Shown here in pieces: positions 16,480-23,931 of a stretch of 64,000 nt of DNA. The notes under the pieces were generated by a model. That model saw only the letters and a program-made list of their open reading frames with translations, searched no databases and was not told the DNA's origin. This stretch comes from Kofleriaceae bacterium (lineage in GTDB: Bacteria > Myxococcota_A > Polyangia > Haliangiales > Haliangiaceae). The stretch is taken from the NCBI GenBank assembly GCA_020633495.1, contig JACKDR010000021.1, forward strand, positions 1 to 64,000. Reading direction: 5' to 3'. A program made the translations under genes and the position numbers. Position 1 is the first letter of the stretch; the number at the start of each line of letters is the position of its first letter.

Positions 16480-17679
16480 GTGACCTTCCGACCCACGCGC
16501 AATGCGATCTACCGCGGCACGCTGGTGGTCACCGCGACGTGGGCAGACGGCCAGGTCGAGACCCAGTCCATGGATCTTCGCGGGCGCGGCCGCGAGCTCG
16601 ACCAGGCGCCGTCGCACGAGCGCTCGCCCGACGAGGTCGCCGCGGCGCAGGCCGAGGACGCGCGGCTGGCGCAGGAGCACGCCGACGAGCAGGCCCGGAT
16701 CGCGGCCAACGACAAGATCGACGAGCCCTACCCGCAGCACCAAGCGGACGCGTTCGAGGCCGCGGCCCGTGCCGCGGGTGGCGCAGGCCGCCGGCTTGCC
16801 GCCGGTCAGCTCCTCGGCGCCAAGACCGCCGGCGACGAAGCGGCGGCCTACCACCGCACCGTGCAACCGCCGGCGCGATCGCTCTGGTGGGACCTGCTGG
16901 AGATCGCGATCAGCGTGGGGACAGCGGGCGTCGCCGGCGCCGTCGCCAAGAACTTCGTGAACTGGACCGAGGCGTACCTGGACGCCAAAGGTGCCCCCGG
17001 GATCGCGGCGATCGGTGACATGATCAAGGAAGGGATCAAGACCGGATCGAAGCGCGCGATGGCGATGACGGGCGGAGGGGGCGGAGGGGATGCTACCGAG
17101 CACGTCGAGAGCGGCCGTCGTGATCACTCGACGAACCAGCGAATCGACTTCTTTGCCGAGCAAGTAGCCATCCTCGACGCCGCGACGGCAGAGCGCGAGC
17201 AGCTGATCGAGGACCGACGCGCAGCGCTCAAGCCCCTGCTGCGCACCGAGCATGCGGCTACTGCGGTCGCTGCGATGAGCGCCGTCGGCGACGCGTTCGC
17301 CGCGGCGGCCACCGACGCCGAGCAGGCCCAGCATGACGCTACGGCGGTCCAGTGGGTGAGCTACGTCGCACGCGCGTCGTTCGGCGTGGAGGACGTGCCG
17401 AGGCAGAACATCATCGAGAACGGCGAGGAGCCCGCGCCGCAGACCGCGACCAAGCTCGACACCGTGCGTCCCGAGGACCCGGCGAGCCTCATGTCGTCGC
17501 CGCGCGGCCTGCTCGACATCGGCGTCTGGGTCGGAATCGGTGACCAAGGCGCGCGGTGGGCGAAGCCAACCTATGCGAGCCTCGAGGGCGTGTCGCAGGA
17601 GATCGCCGATCGCATCGCCCGGATCCCGCTGCGCGACGTCCCGGTGCCGCTGCGCCTGGTCCTGGGCCCGAACAACTAG
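16480..17679 (+). CDS. Unknown protein, probably 5'-truncated
   Basis: I do not recognise this family. The frame stays protein-like from just after the P450 stop (about 16388) to 17679, but the only usual start codon in that stretch is a GTG at 16480 with no ribosome binding site. The first visible module (TFRPTRNAIYRGTLVVTATW) looks like the end of a beta-rich domain. It is followed by a charged Ala/Glu/Asp segment, a Gly/Ala-rich possibly membrane-active helix (VGTAGVAGAVAKNFV), a Gly-rich linker, and an alpha-helical C-terminal half. GC content is lower than in the neighbours. The likeliest reading is a gene that lost its 5' end by rearrangement behind the P450. It may belong with the following FGE/AAA+ genes. 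Confidence 0.45.
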   Translation: MTFRPTRNAIYRGTLVVTATWADGQVETQSMDLRGRGRELDQAPSHERSPDEVAAAQAEDARLAQEHADEQARIAANDKIDEPYPQHQADAFEAAARAAGGAGRRLAAGQLLGAKTAGDEAAAYHRTVQPPARSLWWDLLEIAISVGTAGVAGAVAKNFVNWTEAYLDAKGAPGIAAIGDMIKEGIKTGSKRAMAMTGGGGGGDATEHVESGRRDHSTNQRIDFFAEQVAILDAATAEREQLIEDRRAALKPLLRTEHAATAVAAMSAVGDAFAAAATDAEQAQHDATAVQWVSYVARASFGVEDVPRQNIIENGEEPAPQTATKLDTVRPEDPASLMSSPRGLLDIGVWVGIGDQGARWAKPTYASLEGVSQEIADRIARIPLRDVPVPLRLVLGPNN

Positions 17680-17688
17680 CACCCGGCG

Positions 17689-17895
17689 GTGGTGACCCGT
17701 GACGAAGCCGGCAGGATCCGGTCCACCGGGGACTTCGCCCTGCTCGCCGCCCAGGCCGGGCCCGAGCACGCCGCCCACGACGAGGCCCAGGCCGAGGGTG
17801 GCGCCGAGGCCCTGATCGAGCGCGTGCTGTCGCGGTCGCTCAGCGACTGGGGTATCGGGATCACCACCGACGACGCCACGGGCCGCGGCGGATGA
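17689..17895 (+). CDS. Small hypothetical protein upstream of FGE-like gene
   Basis: This 68-residue frame (GTG start) is of unknown function, acidic and Ala/Glu-rich. Its TGA overlaps the ATG of the next gene as ATGA, as in coupled operon genes. Its last nine residues (TDDATGRGG) recur exactly at the end of the 14-codon frame before the second FGE-like copy, showing that the 3' end of this gene was included in the tandem duplication. It could itself be a truncated gene. Confidence 0.45.
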   Translation: MVTRDEAGRIRSTGDFALLAAQAGPEHAAHDEAQAEGGAEALIERVLSRSLSDWGIGITTDDATGRGG

Positions 17896-18938
17896 GGCGG
17901 CCGGTGCGCGCTTCGTGGATCCTGCTGCTGCTGCTCGGGTGCGGCTGCCGAGACGGCGGCCGTCACGACGTCCCATCCCCCGCGCCCTCGGACGGTGGCC
18001 AGGCCACGTCCCCGGTCGACGACATGGTCGACGTGCCGGCCGGCTGGTTCACCGCCGGCTGCACCGGCGTGCTCGCCCCCAGCGACGCCGGCGATCGTGT
18101 GCTGCTGCGCGATCACGATCCGATCTTCGTCCGCTGTATCGGCGACAATCCGCCGAGCCGGCGCTGGCTCTCGGCGTTTGCGATCGATCGATTGGAGACC
18201 ACGCGCGCCGCATACGCCAGGTGCGCGAGCGCCGGTCAGTGCCCGGCGGCGCCGGCCGAGGCGGCCGGAGGCGATCCGAGGCTGCCGATCGAGGCGTCGT
18301 GGGAAGCCGCGACGAGCTACTGCCGGTGGACGGGCAAGCGGCTTCCGACCGAGCACGAGTGGGAGAAGGCGGCGCGCGGCACGGATCAGCGGATCTACCC
18401 GTGGGGCGACGCGCGACCCACGTGCCGTCGCGCCACGATCCAGCGCGATCGCACCAACGACGTGGCGCCACACTGCGCCCCGCCGCGAACCCCGGTCGGC
18501 ACACGCGAGGGCGACGCCAGCCCGTACGGCCTGCAGGACGCCGCCGGCAACGCGCCCGAGTGGGTGCATGACTTCGACGACCGTCGCGGCGTCGTCGGCT
18601 CACCAAGCGTGCGGTTGCTCCGCGCCGAGGAGGTCGACGGCCCCGTACTCCGGCTCGACTGGGAGACGCTGGACGCCGTCGCGTACGCCGATCGCGCCAT
18701 CGTCGATCCGCAGGGGCCCGAGCGGCCCGGCGACGGCACGCCGACCGGCTGGGAGCACGTCATGAAGGGCTTGCCCGACGACCCGAGCATCGCCGCTCGT
18801 TCACGCCCGACCCCTGGCGTCCGCCCCGTCGCTGGCATCCGCTGCGCCCGGTCGCGCCCCGGTCCGACGCCACCGCACCTGGCGCCCCTGCCGGAAGGCT
18901 ACACGCCGGCGTTCCGCGAGGCCGAGGAGTCGCGATGA
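17892..18938 (+). CDS. FGE-sulfatase (SUMF1-type) domain lipoprotein, copy 1
   Basis: This 348-residue protein has a lipoprotein signal with a good lipobox (LLGC, Cys17) and a formylglycine-generating-enzyme-like domain: MVDVPAGWFTAGC at its start, FAIDRLETTRAAYARC, the hallmark YCRWTGKRLPTEHEWEKAAR with YPWGD, then SPYGLQDAAGNAPEWV and a terminal GIRCARS. True FGE oxidises Cys in sulfatases, but most bacterial members have other or non-catalytic roles, and the usual RGGSW segment is replaced by HVMKGLP. It overlaps both neighbours by ATGA junctions. It is the first of two tandem copies offset by 1084 bp; ends are near-identical and the middle divergent. An exported partner of the downstream AAA+ ATPase is possible. 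Confidence 0.8.
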   Translation: MRRPVRASWILLLLLGCGCRDGGRHDVPSPAPSDGGQATSPVDDMVDVPAGWFTAGCTGVLAPSDAGDRVLLRDHDPIFVRCIGDNPPSRRWLSAFAIDRLETTRAAYARCASAGQCPAAPAEAAGGDPRLPIEASWEAATSYCRWTGKRLPTEHEWEKAARGTDQRIYPWGDARPTCRRATIQRDRTNDVAPHCAPPRTPVGTREGDASPYGLQDAAGNAPEWVHDFDDRRGVVGSPSVRLLRAEEVDGPVLRLDWETLDAVAYADRAIVDPQGPERPGDGTPTGWEHVMKGLPDDPSIAARSRPTPGVRPVAGIRCARSRPGPTPPHLAPLPEGYTPAFREAEESR

Positions 18939-18979
18939 CCACCGTCAGCACCGACGACGCCACGGGCCGCGGCGGATGA
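18935..18979 (+). other. 14-residue chimeric frame at tandem-duplication junction
   Basis: An ATG overlapping the copy-1 stop opens a 14-codon frame whose first three codons (Met-Thr-Thr) match the start of the AAA+ ATPase that follows copy 2. Its last nine codons match the end of the 68-residue protein that precedes copy 1. It is therefore the join of a tandem duplication that took in the 68-residue gene's end, the FGE gene and the ATPase start. It also keeps the ATGA coupling into copy 2, so it may serve as a translational bridge. Confidence 0.7.
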
Positions 18980-20076
18980 GGCGGCCGGTGCGCGCTTCAT
19001 GGATCCTGCTGCTGCTGATCGGGGGCGGCTGCCGAGACGGCGGCCGTCACGACGGCCCATCCCCCGCGCCCTCGGACGGTGGCCAGGCCACGCCCCCGGT
19101 CGACGACATGGTCGACGTGCCGGCCGGCTGGTTCACCGCCGGCTGCACCGGCGTGCTCGCGACCCCGGACGACCCGGTCGTGCTGGAGGTATCGAGCGGC
19201 CCGCGAGTGGACCGGTGCGTCAACGACAGTCCTCCCAGTCGACGATGGGTGTCGTCGTTCGCGATCGACCGGCTCGAGACGACGCGGGCGGCCTATGCGC
19301 GCTGTGTCGCAGCCGGCGCCTGTACGGCGCCGCCCTCGGGCTCCACACCCGAGGCGACCGAGGAGGCGACCGACGACGACGAGCTTCCGGTGCGGGTCCG
19401 CTGGGACGACGCGGCGGCGTACTGCCGGTGGCGGGGCAAGCGCCTGCCGTACGAGCACGAATGGGAGAAGACCGCCCGTGGCACCGACGAGCGCATCTAC
19501 CCGTGGGGTGACGCGCGCCCGACCTGCCGCCGTGCGACGATCCTGCGCGATCTCACCAACGACGTCGCGCTGGGGTGCCGCCCCGCGCTGACCGCGGTCG
19601 GGACCCGGGTCGGCGACGCCAGCCCCTACGGCGCACAGGATCTCGCCGGCAACGCCGCCGAATGGGTCCAGGACTTCGCCGCGCCGCGCGGCAGCGTCGG
19701 CTCGCGCCCCATCCGGCTGCGCCGCACCGAGGGTCCCGATGGTCCGGTGATGCGGGTCGACTGGGCCAGCCTGCACGACGTCGTCTACCTCGATCGCCTC
19801 GTCGTCGATCCCCACGGCCCGATGGTCCCGGACCCGCTGCTCGAGCCGGGCCGACGACACCTCGTCAAGGGCATGCCCTACGCGCCGGCGATCTTCGAGC
19901 GAGGCGGCTGGATGTTCGAGCCAGACACCACCGTGCGCGCCGACGGCTCGGTCCTCGAGACCTACGTCGCCGGCATCCGCTGCGCCCGGTCGCGCCCCGG
20001 CCCGACGCCGCCGCACCTGGCGCCCCTGCCGGACGGCTACACGCCCGCGTTCCGCGAGCCCCAGGAGTCGCGATGA
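18976..20076 (+). CDS. FGE-sulfatase (SUMF1-type) domain lipoprotein, copy 2
   Basis: This 366-residue paralogue of the preceding gene has the same domain plan (MVDVPAGWFTAGC, YCRWRGKRLPYEHEWEKTAR, YPWGD, SPYGAQDLAGNAAEWV, terminal GIRCARS). Residues 1-62 and the last 34 are almost identical to copy 1, while the middle differs substantially and is 18 residues longer. The lipobox Cys17 of copy 1 is Gly here, leaving only Cys19 in the suboptimal GGGC context, so lipidation may differ. Its TGA overlaps the ATG of the AAA+ ATPase (ATGA), placing it in the same operon. Function is inferred from domain only. Confidence 0.8.
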   Translation: MRRPVRASWILLLLIGGGCRDGGRHDGPSPAPSDGGQATPPVDDMVDVPAGWFTAGCTGVLATPDDPVVLEVSSGPRVDRCVNDSPPSRRWVSSFAIDRLETTRAAYARCVAAGACTAPPSGSTPEATEEATDDDELPVRVRWDDAAAYCRWRGKRLPYEHEWEKTARGTDERIYPWGDARPTCRRATILRDLTNDVALGCRPALTAVGTRVGDASPYGAQDLAGNAAEWVQDFAAPRGSVGSRPIRLRRTEGPDGPVMRVDWASLHDVVYLDRLVVDPHGPMVPDPLLEPGRRHLVKGMPYAPAIFERGGWMFEPDTTVRADGSVLETYVAGIRCARSRPGPTPPHLAPLPDGYTPAFREPQESR

Positions 20077-22187
20077 CCACCACGACCACGACCACCGCGG
20101 CGGCGCCTCCCGACGACGCTGAGGCCCGCCCCTACGCCTCGGCCGACGACCACGCCCGCGACGAGCTCGCGCTGACCGGCCTGTTCCTGCGCCGCGCGAT
20201 GGCGCGCGGGCGCCGCGAGGGCTGGGTCGCCGGGACCTCCGGCATCTCCGAGGACGCCGCCGCCGTCGACGCCGAGATCCGCGCGGTCTACGGCCACATC
20301 GAGGCGCGGCTCGCGGCGGCACGTCGCGCCGGGCGCGCGGTCCCGTTCGACACCCTGCGGACCCGGCTCGGCCTGTCGATGACCGAGCAGCGGATCCTGT
20401 GGGCGCTGGTCGGCCACGAGCAGGATCCGCGCCTGCGCCACTTGCTCCGCTGCCTGGCCACCGAGCCGACCACCGCGGTGACCACCGGCGTGCTCGTCGC
20501 GCTGCTCTATCAGCCCGACCTGCCGCTCGGCCTCGCTCTCGCCGAGCTCGGCCCTGCGGGGGCGCTGGCGCGACACCGGCTGGTCCACGCCGTCGCCGAG
20601 GACGCCGACGCGCCGTTCAGCCGGCGCCGCCTGACCATCGCCGACCGCGTCCTCGAGCTCGCGCACGGCCTCGTCCGGCTCGATCCCGAGGTCGCGCGCG
20701 TCGCCCGGCTCGTCGAACCGGCGATGCCGCTCGAGCACCTGCTGGTCCCCGACGCGACGCGGACGGCGGTCGTCGCCGGGGTCGCCGCTGCGACCGGCGC
20801 CGCGGCGCCCGCGCCGGTGGTGGTGCTCGCCGGCCGGGCCGGCAGCGGCCGGCGGTCGCTGGCCAGCGCGGCGGCCGCCGCGTGCGGCCTGCGCGTGCTG
20901 GCGGTGCGTTGCCGAGATCTCCCCGCGCAGCTCGCCGGCTTCAACGCGGCGCTCGCCGCGACCGTGCGCGACGCGGCGCTGTTCGAGGCCGCGATCGTGC
21001 TCGAGGACGTCGACGCGCTCGCCGACGACGACGGCCGCGATCACGACGACCGCCGCGGCTGGCTCGACGCCGGCCCGCTCGCCGACCACGCCGGCCCGGT
21101 GCTGGCCACGTGCGGCGCCGCGTCGGCAGGCTGGTCGATGACACGCGGCGTCTCGATCCACGAGCTCGGCGTCCCGCCCGAGGCGGTGCGGGCCGCGCTG
21201 TGGCGTCGAGGCCTCGGCGACGCCACCGCGCCCGACGTCGTCGACGCGGTCGCCCGCCGCTACCCGGTCACCGGCGGCGTCATCCTGCAGGCCGCCGCCG
21301 CGGCGCGGGCCCGCCACCTCGACGGAGGCGCGACGCTCGACGGCGCCGCCCTGCACGAGGCGCTGCGCGGCGCGCTCGACGCGCGGATCGCCGGCGTCGG
21401 CGTCCGCGTGCCGTGCGCCCAGCGCTGGGACGACATCGTCCTACCGGACGACACGCGCGCCGAGATCCGCGAGCTGATCGCGCGCGTCGCCCACCAGCGT
21501 CGCGTCTACGACGAGTGGGGGTTCCGCCGCAAGCTGGCGCGCGGCCTCGGCCTGTCGGCGCTGTTCCACGGCCCGCCGGGCACCGGCAAGACCATGGTCG
21601 CCGGCCTGATCGCCCGCGAGCTCGGCCTCGATCTCTACCAGGTCGACCTGTCGCGGGTCGTCTCGAAGTGGGTCGGCGAGACCGAGAAGCACCTCGCCGC
21701 GCTGTTCGAAGCCGCCGAGTCAGGCCACGCGGTGCTGCTGTTCGACGAGGCCGACGCGCTGTTCGCGCGCCGCACCCAGGTCGGCTCGGCGACCGACCGC
21801 TACGCCAACCTCGAGGTCAACTACCTCCTGCAGCGCATGGAGTCGTTCACCGGGATCACGATCCTGACCACCAACCACGACGCCGCGATCGACGAGGCGT
21901 TCCGCCGTCGACTGTCGTACCGGATCGGCTTCGCGCTCCCCGAGGCGGAGGAGCGCGCGGACCTGTGGCGGCGGCTGCTACCCGACGAGGCCGACGTCGC
22001 GCCCGGGCTGGACGTCAGCGACCTCGCCGAGACCTACGCGATGAGCGGCGGCTACATCCGCAACGCGGTGCTGCGCGCGGCGTTCTTCGCGGCCGACGCT
22101 GGCTCCGCGATCACGACCGCCCACCTGACCCGGGCCGCGGCGCTCGAGTACGTCGCGATGGGCAAGGTGGTCCGGCACCAGGCCTGA
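20073..22187 (+). CDS. AAA+ ATPase of contractile-injection-system type
   Basis: This 704-residue protein begins with an N-terminal Thr-rich tail and a helical/winged-helix-like region. A degenerate first ATPase module follows (GRAGSGRRS, residues 254-262, without the usual Lys), then a functional second AAA+ module: Walker A GPPGTGKT (500-507), VSKWVGETEKHL, Walker B LLFDEAD, sensor TTNHD and the arginine-finger region FRRRLSYRI. This architecture matches the ATPases carried by extracellular contractile injection system loci (Afp15/Pvc15-like). No sheath, tube or baseplate gene lies in the window, so it may be an orphan or the edge of such a locus. ATG at 20073 overlaps the stop of FGE copy 2. 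Confidence 0.85.
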   Translation: MTTTTTTTAAAPPDDAEARPYASADDHARDELALTGLFLRRAMARGRREGWVAGTSGISEDAAAVDAEIRAVYGHIEARLAAARRAGRAVPFDTLRTRLGLSMTEQRILWALVGHEQDPRLRHLLRCLATEPTTAVTTGVLVALLYQPDLPLGLALAELGPAGALARHRLVHAVAEDADAPFSRRRLTIADRVLELAHGLVRLDPEVARVARLVEPAMPLEHLLVPDATRTAVVAGVAAATGAAAPAPVVVLAGRAGSGRRSLASAAAAACGLRVLAVRCRDLPAQLAGFNAALAATVRDAALFEAAIVLEDVDALADDDGRDHDDRRGWLDAGPLADHAGPVLATCGAASAGWSMTRGVSIHELGVPPEAVRAALWRRGLGDATAPDVVDAVARRYPVTGGVILQAAAAARARHLDGGATLDGAALHEALRGALDARIAGVGVRVPCAQRWDDIVLPDDTRAEIRELIARVAHQRRVYDEWGFRRKLARGLGLSALFHGPPGTGKTMVAGLIARELGLDLYQVDLSRVVSKWVGETEKHLAALFEAAESGHAVLLFDEADALFARRTQVGSATDRYANLEVNYLLQRMESFTGITILTTNHDAAIDEAFRRRLSYRIGFALPEAEERADLWRRLLPDEADVAPGLDVSDLAETYAMSGGYIRNAVLRAAFFAADAGSAITTAHLTRAAALEYVAMGKVVRHQA

Positions 22188-22218
22188 TCCGCCGCACGCC
22201 GCACGCCGCCGCGCCGGC

Positions 22219-22707
22219 TCACTCGGTCCAGTGCGCGAGCGCCGACACGTCGCCGGACGCCGGCGCCGGCTCGATCGTCGCGGCGGCGGCGCGGAACGCG
22301 GCCTCGTGGACGTCGTGCTCGCCCTCGGCGGCGAGGTAGCTGATGCCCTGGTAGCAGGTCGGGCCCTCGAACAGATCGTAGATGCGGCGCTCGACGCCGT
22401 CGCCCATCCGCAGTCGCGCGGTGACCTCGACGCCGGTGAGGCCGGTGGCGGTGTGGACCTCGCGCGGCGCCGACTGCGCCACGACGGTGAAGCCGGCGCG
22501 CGCGCGCTCGGCGTCGAGCGTCTGCGCGATCAGCGTCGCCGGCGCGGGCAGCCGCGGCAGCCGCGGGATCCGCGGCGACACCACGATCGCGACCCGGGCG
22601 GTGGCCGGCGTCGTCCCCGGCGGCAGGTAGCGCAGCTGGGTGCCGACGACGTGGCGGTTCCAGCCGGGCGGCGGGACCAGGGTCGGATAGGTGACGGGCT
22701 CGGTCAT
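22219..22707 (-). CDS. Small DcrB/DUF1795-like protein (possible chaperone)
   Basis: This 162-residue protein has no signal peptide. The pattern PPPGWNRHVVGTQLRYLPPG, followed by alternating strands and the late IYDLFEGPTCYQGISYLA, resembles the DcrB-like fold (DUF1795), which includes the Eag chaperones that protect hydrophobic segments of type VI effectors. It lies 27 bp downstream of, and on the same strand as, a protein with a long hydrophobic glycine-rich C-terminal half, which fits a chaperone/cargo pair. The family assignment is from pattern only and could be wrong. Confidence 0.55.
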   Translation of the reverse strand: MTEPVTYPTLVPPPGWNRHVVGTQLRYLPPGTTPATARVAIVVSPRIPRLPRLPAPATLIAQTLDAERARAGFTVVAQSAPREVHTATGLTGVEVTARLRMGDGVERRIYDLFEGPTCYQGISYLAAEGEHDVHEAAFRAAAATIEPAPASGDVSALAHWTE

Positions 22708-22734
22708 GGGCGGGGGCGGGGTCGGTGCGCTCGA

Positions 22735-23772
22735 TCAGTCCCAGAGGCTCGAGATCGCGCTGCCCGCGTCGTCGAGCAGGCCGCCGCCGATCGACGCGGC
22801 GCTGCTGCCCAGGCTCGACACGCCGTCGATCGCGCTGCCGCCCAGGCTGGCCAGGCCGTCGACGGCGTCGCCAGCGGCGGTCGCGCCGGCGTCGAGGAGG
22901 CTGCCGCCGACGTTGACCAGACCGCTGGCCGCGTCGCCGACGCTCATGCCGTTGGCCACCGCGGTGCCGGTGTTCCACGCGCCGCTGAACAGGCCCAGCC
23001 CGATCGAGCCCAGGCCGGCGGCGCCCTCGAGCGCGGCGGTGCCGAGGTCACCCTCCATCGCGTCCATGCCGGCGGCCCCGAGCAGCGCGCCGCCGCCGCC
23101 GATCTCCATCGCCGACAGGCCCATCCGCTTGGCCCAGCCGTCGCCGACGCTGTCGGTCGGATCGTTGAAGGCGTCGATCGACGCGCCGGTGATCGGCCCG
23201 GCGTTGATGCCGAAGTGCTCCATCAGGGGCGCGCCGTAGACCGCGAGGCCGAAGCTCGCCGGGTCGATGAACGTGTTGCCGGCGCCCGCCGACGGGTGCG
23301 CGGCCTGGGCGTCGGCGTAGGCGTGGACGTGGGCGTCGTAGACGTCGGTGAAGCCGATGTGGTCCTCGCCGGCGGCGGCCGCCCGCCCGATCGCGGCGGA
23401 CTCGTTGGTCACCAGGTTGGCGCGGACGTCGGTCCAGATGCCGGTGGGGTCGCTGTGGCCGACGTAGTTGGTCGCGCGATCCTGCGCGGTCGCGCCGCTG
23501 GGGTGGCCGTTGGGATCGAGGAAGTCGAGGCCGAAGGTGTTGCCCCAGCCCGGCATCCAGTCGGCGTTGTCGCGGTAGAACGAGTTGTCGCCGGGGGCGC
23601 GGCCGGTGGCGTCGCCGTTGCCCTGGTAGCCGCGGCGGGTCGTGTCGTAGCCGCCGAGGCCCATGACGTAGTCGACGCCGCTGTTGATCGCGTTCGAGTA
23701 CCAGTTGTCGGACTCGAGCATCTCGGGGTCGTTGGGTCCGGGGCCGACGATCTGAGGAGCAGGTCCAGGCAT
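22735..23772 (-). CDS. Unknown protein with Gly/Ala-rich hydrophobic C-terminus (effector-like)
   Basis: This 345-residue protein starts at ATG 23772 (MPGPAPQIVGPG). The N-terminal half is rich in Asn, Asp, Trp and Tyr (ESDNWYSNAINSGVDYVMGLGG; HVHAYADAQ) and looks like an enzyme or structural domain that I cannot identify. Residues from about 230 onward alternate small and hydrophobic residues (LLGAAG, GLGSIGLGLFSG, repeated SSLGSSAASIGG-type units), suggesting membrane insertion. There is no signal peptide. With the DcrB-like neighbour, a secreted effector delivered by an injection system is a reasonable guess. The 159 bp upstream are comparatively AT-rich and probably hold its promoter. Confidence 0.55.
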   Translation of the reverse strand: MPGPAPQIVGPGPNDPEMLESDNWYSNAINSGVDYVMGLGGYDTTRRGYQGNGDATGRAPGDNSFYRDNADWMPGWGNTFGLDFLDPNGHPSGATAQDRATNYVGHSDPTGIWTDVRANLVTNESAAIGRAAAAGEDHIGFTDVYDAHVHAYADAQAAHPSAGAGNTFIDPASFGLAVYGAPLMEHFGINAGPITGASIDAFNDPTDSVGDGWAKRMGLSAMEIGGGGALLGAAGMDAMEGDLGTAALEGAAGLGSIGLGLFSGAWNTGTAVANGMSVGDAASGLVNVGGSLLDAGATAAGDAVDGLASLGGSAIDGVSSLGSSAASIGGGLLDDAGSAISSLWD

Positions 23773-23931
23773 GCTCGCAGTATCCGGAACCAAATTTGCG
23801 TAAGCCACTGAAAAGATTGCGCGGATCCACCGGGAAGGACGCGCCCGCGACCGCCGTATCACGCGGTCCGGGTCGCGGCGCCGCCCGTCGCGCGGATCAC
23901 GCGCCGGCGCGAGTCGCGTCGCCGGCGGCGG

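Noticed and set aside
20073..20110. Run of seven Thr codons at the start of the AAA+ ATPase as a second threonine leader
   Set aside because: It is the in-frame N-terminus of the ATPase, joined by ATGA to the previous gene, without a stop or alternative hairpins.
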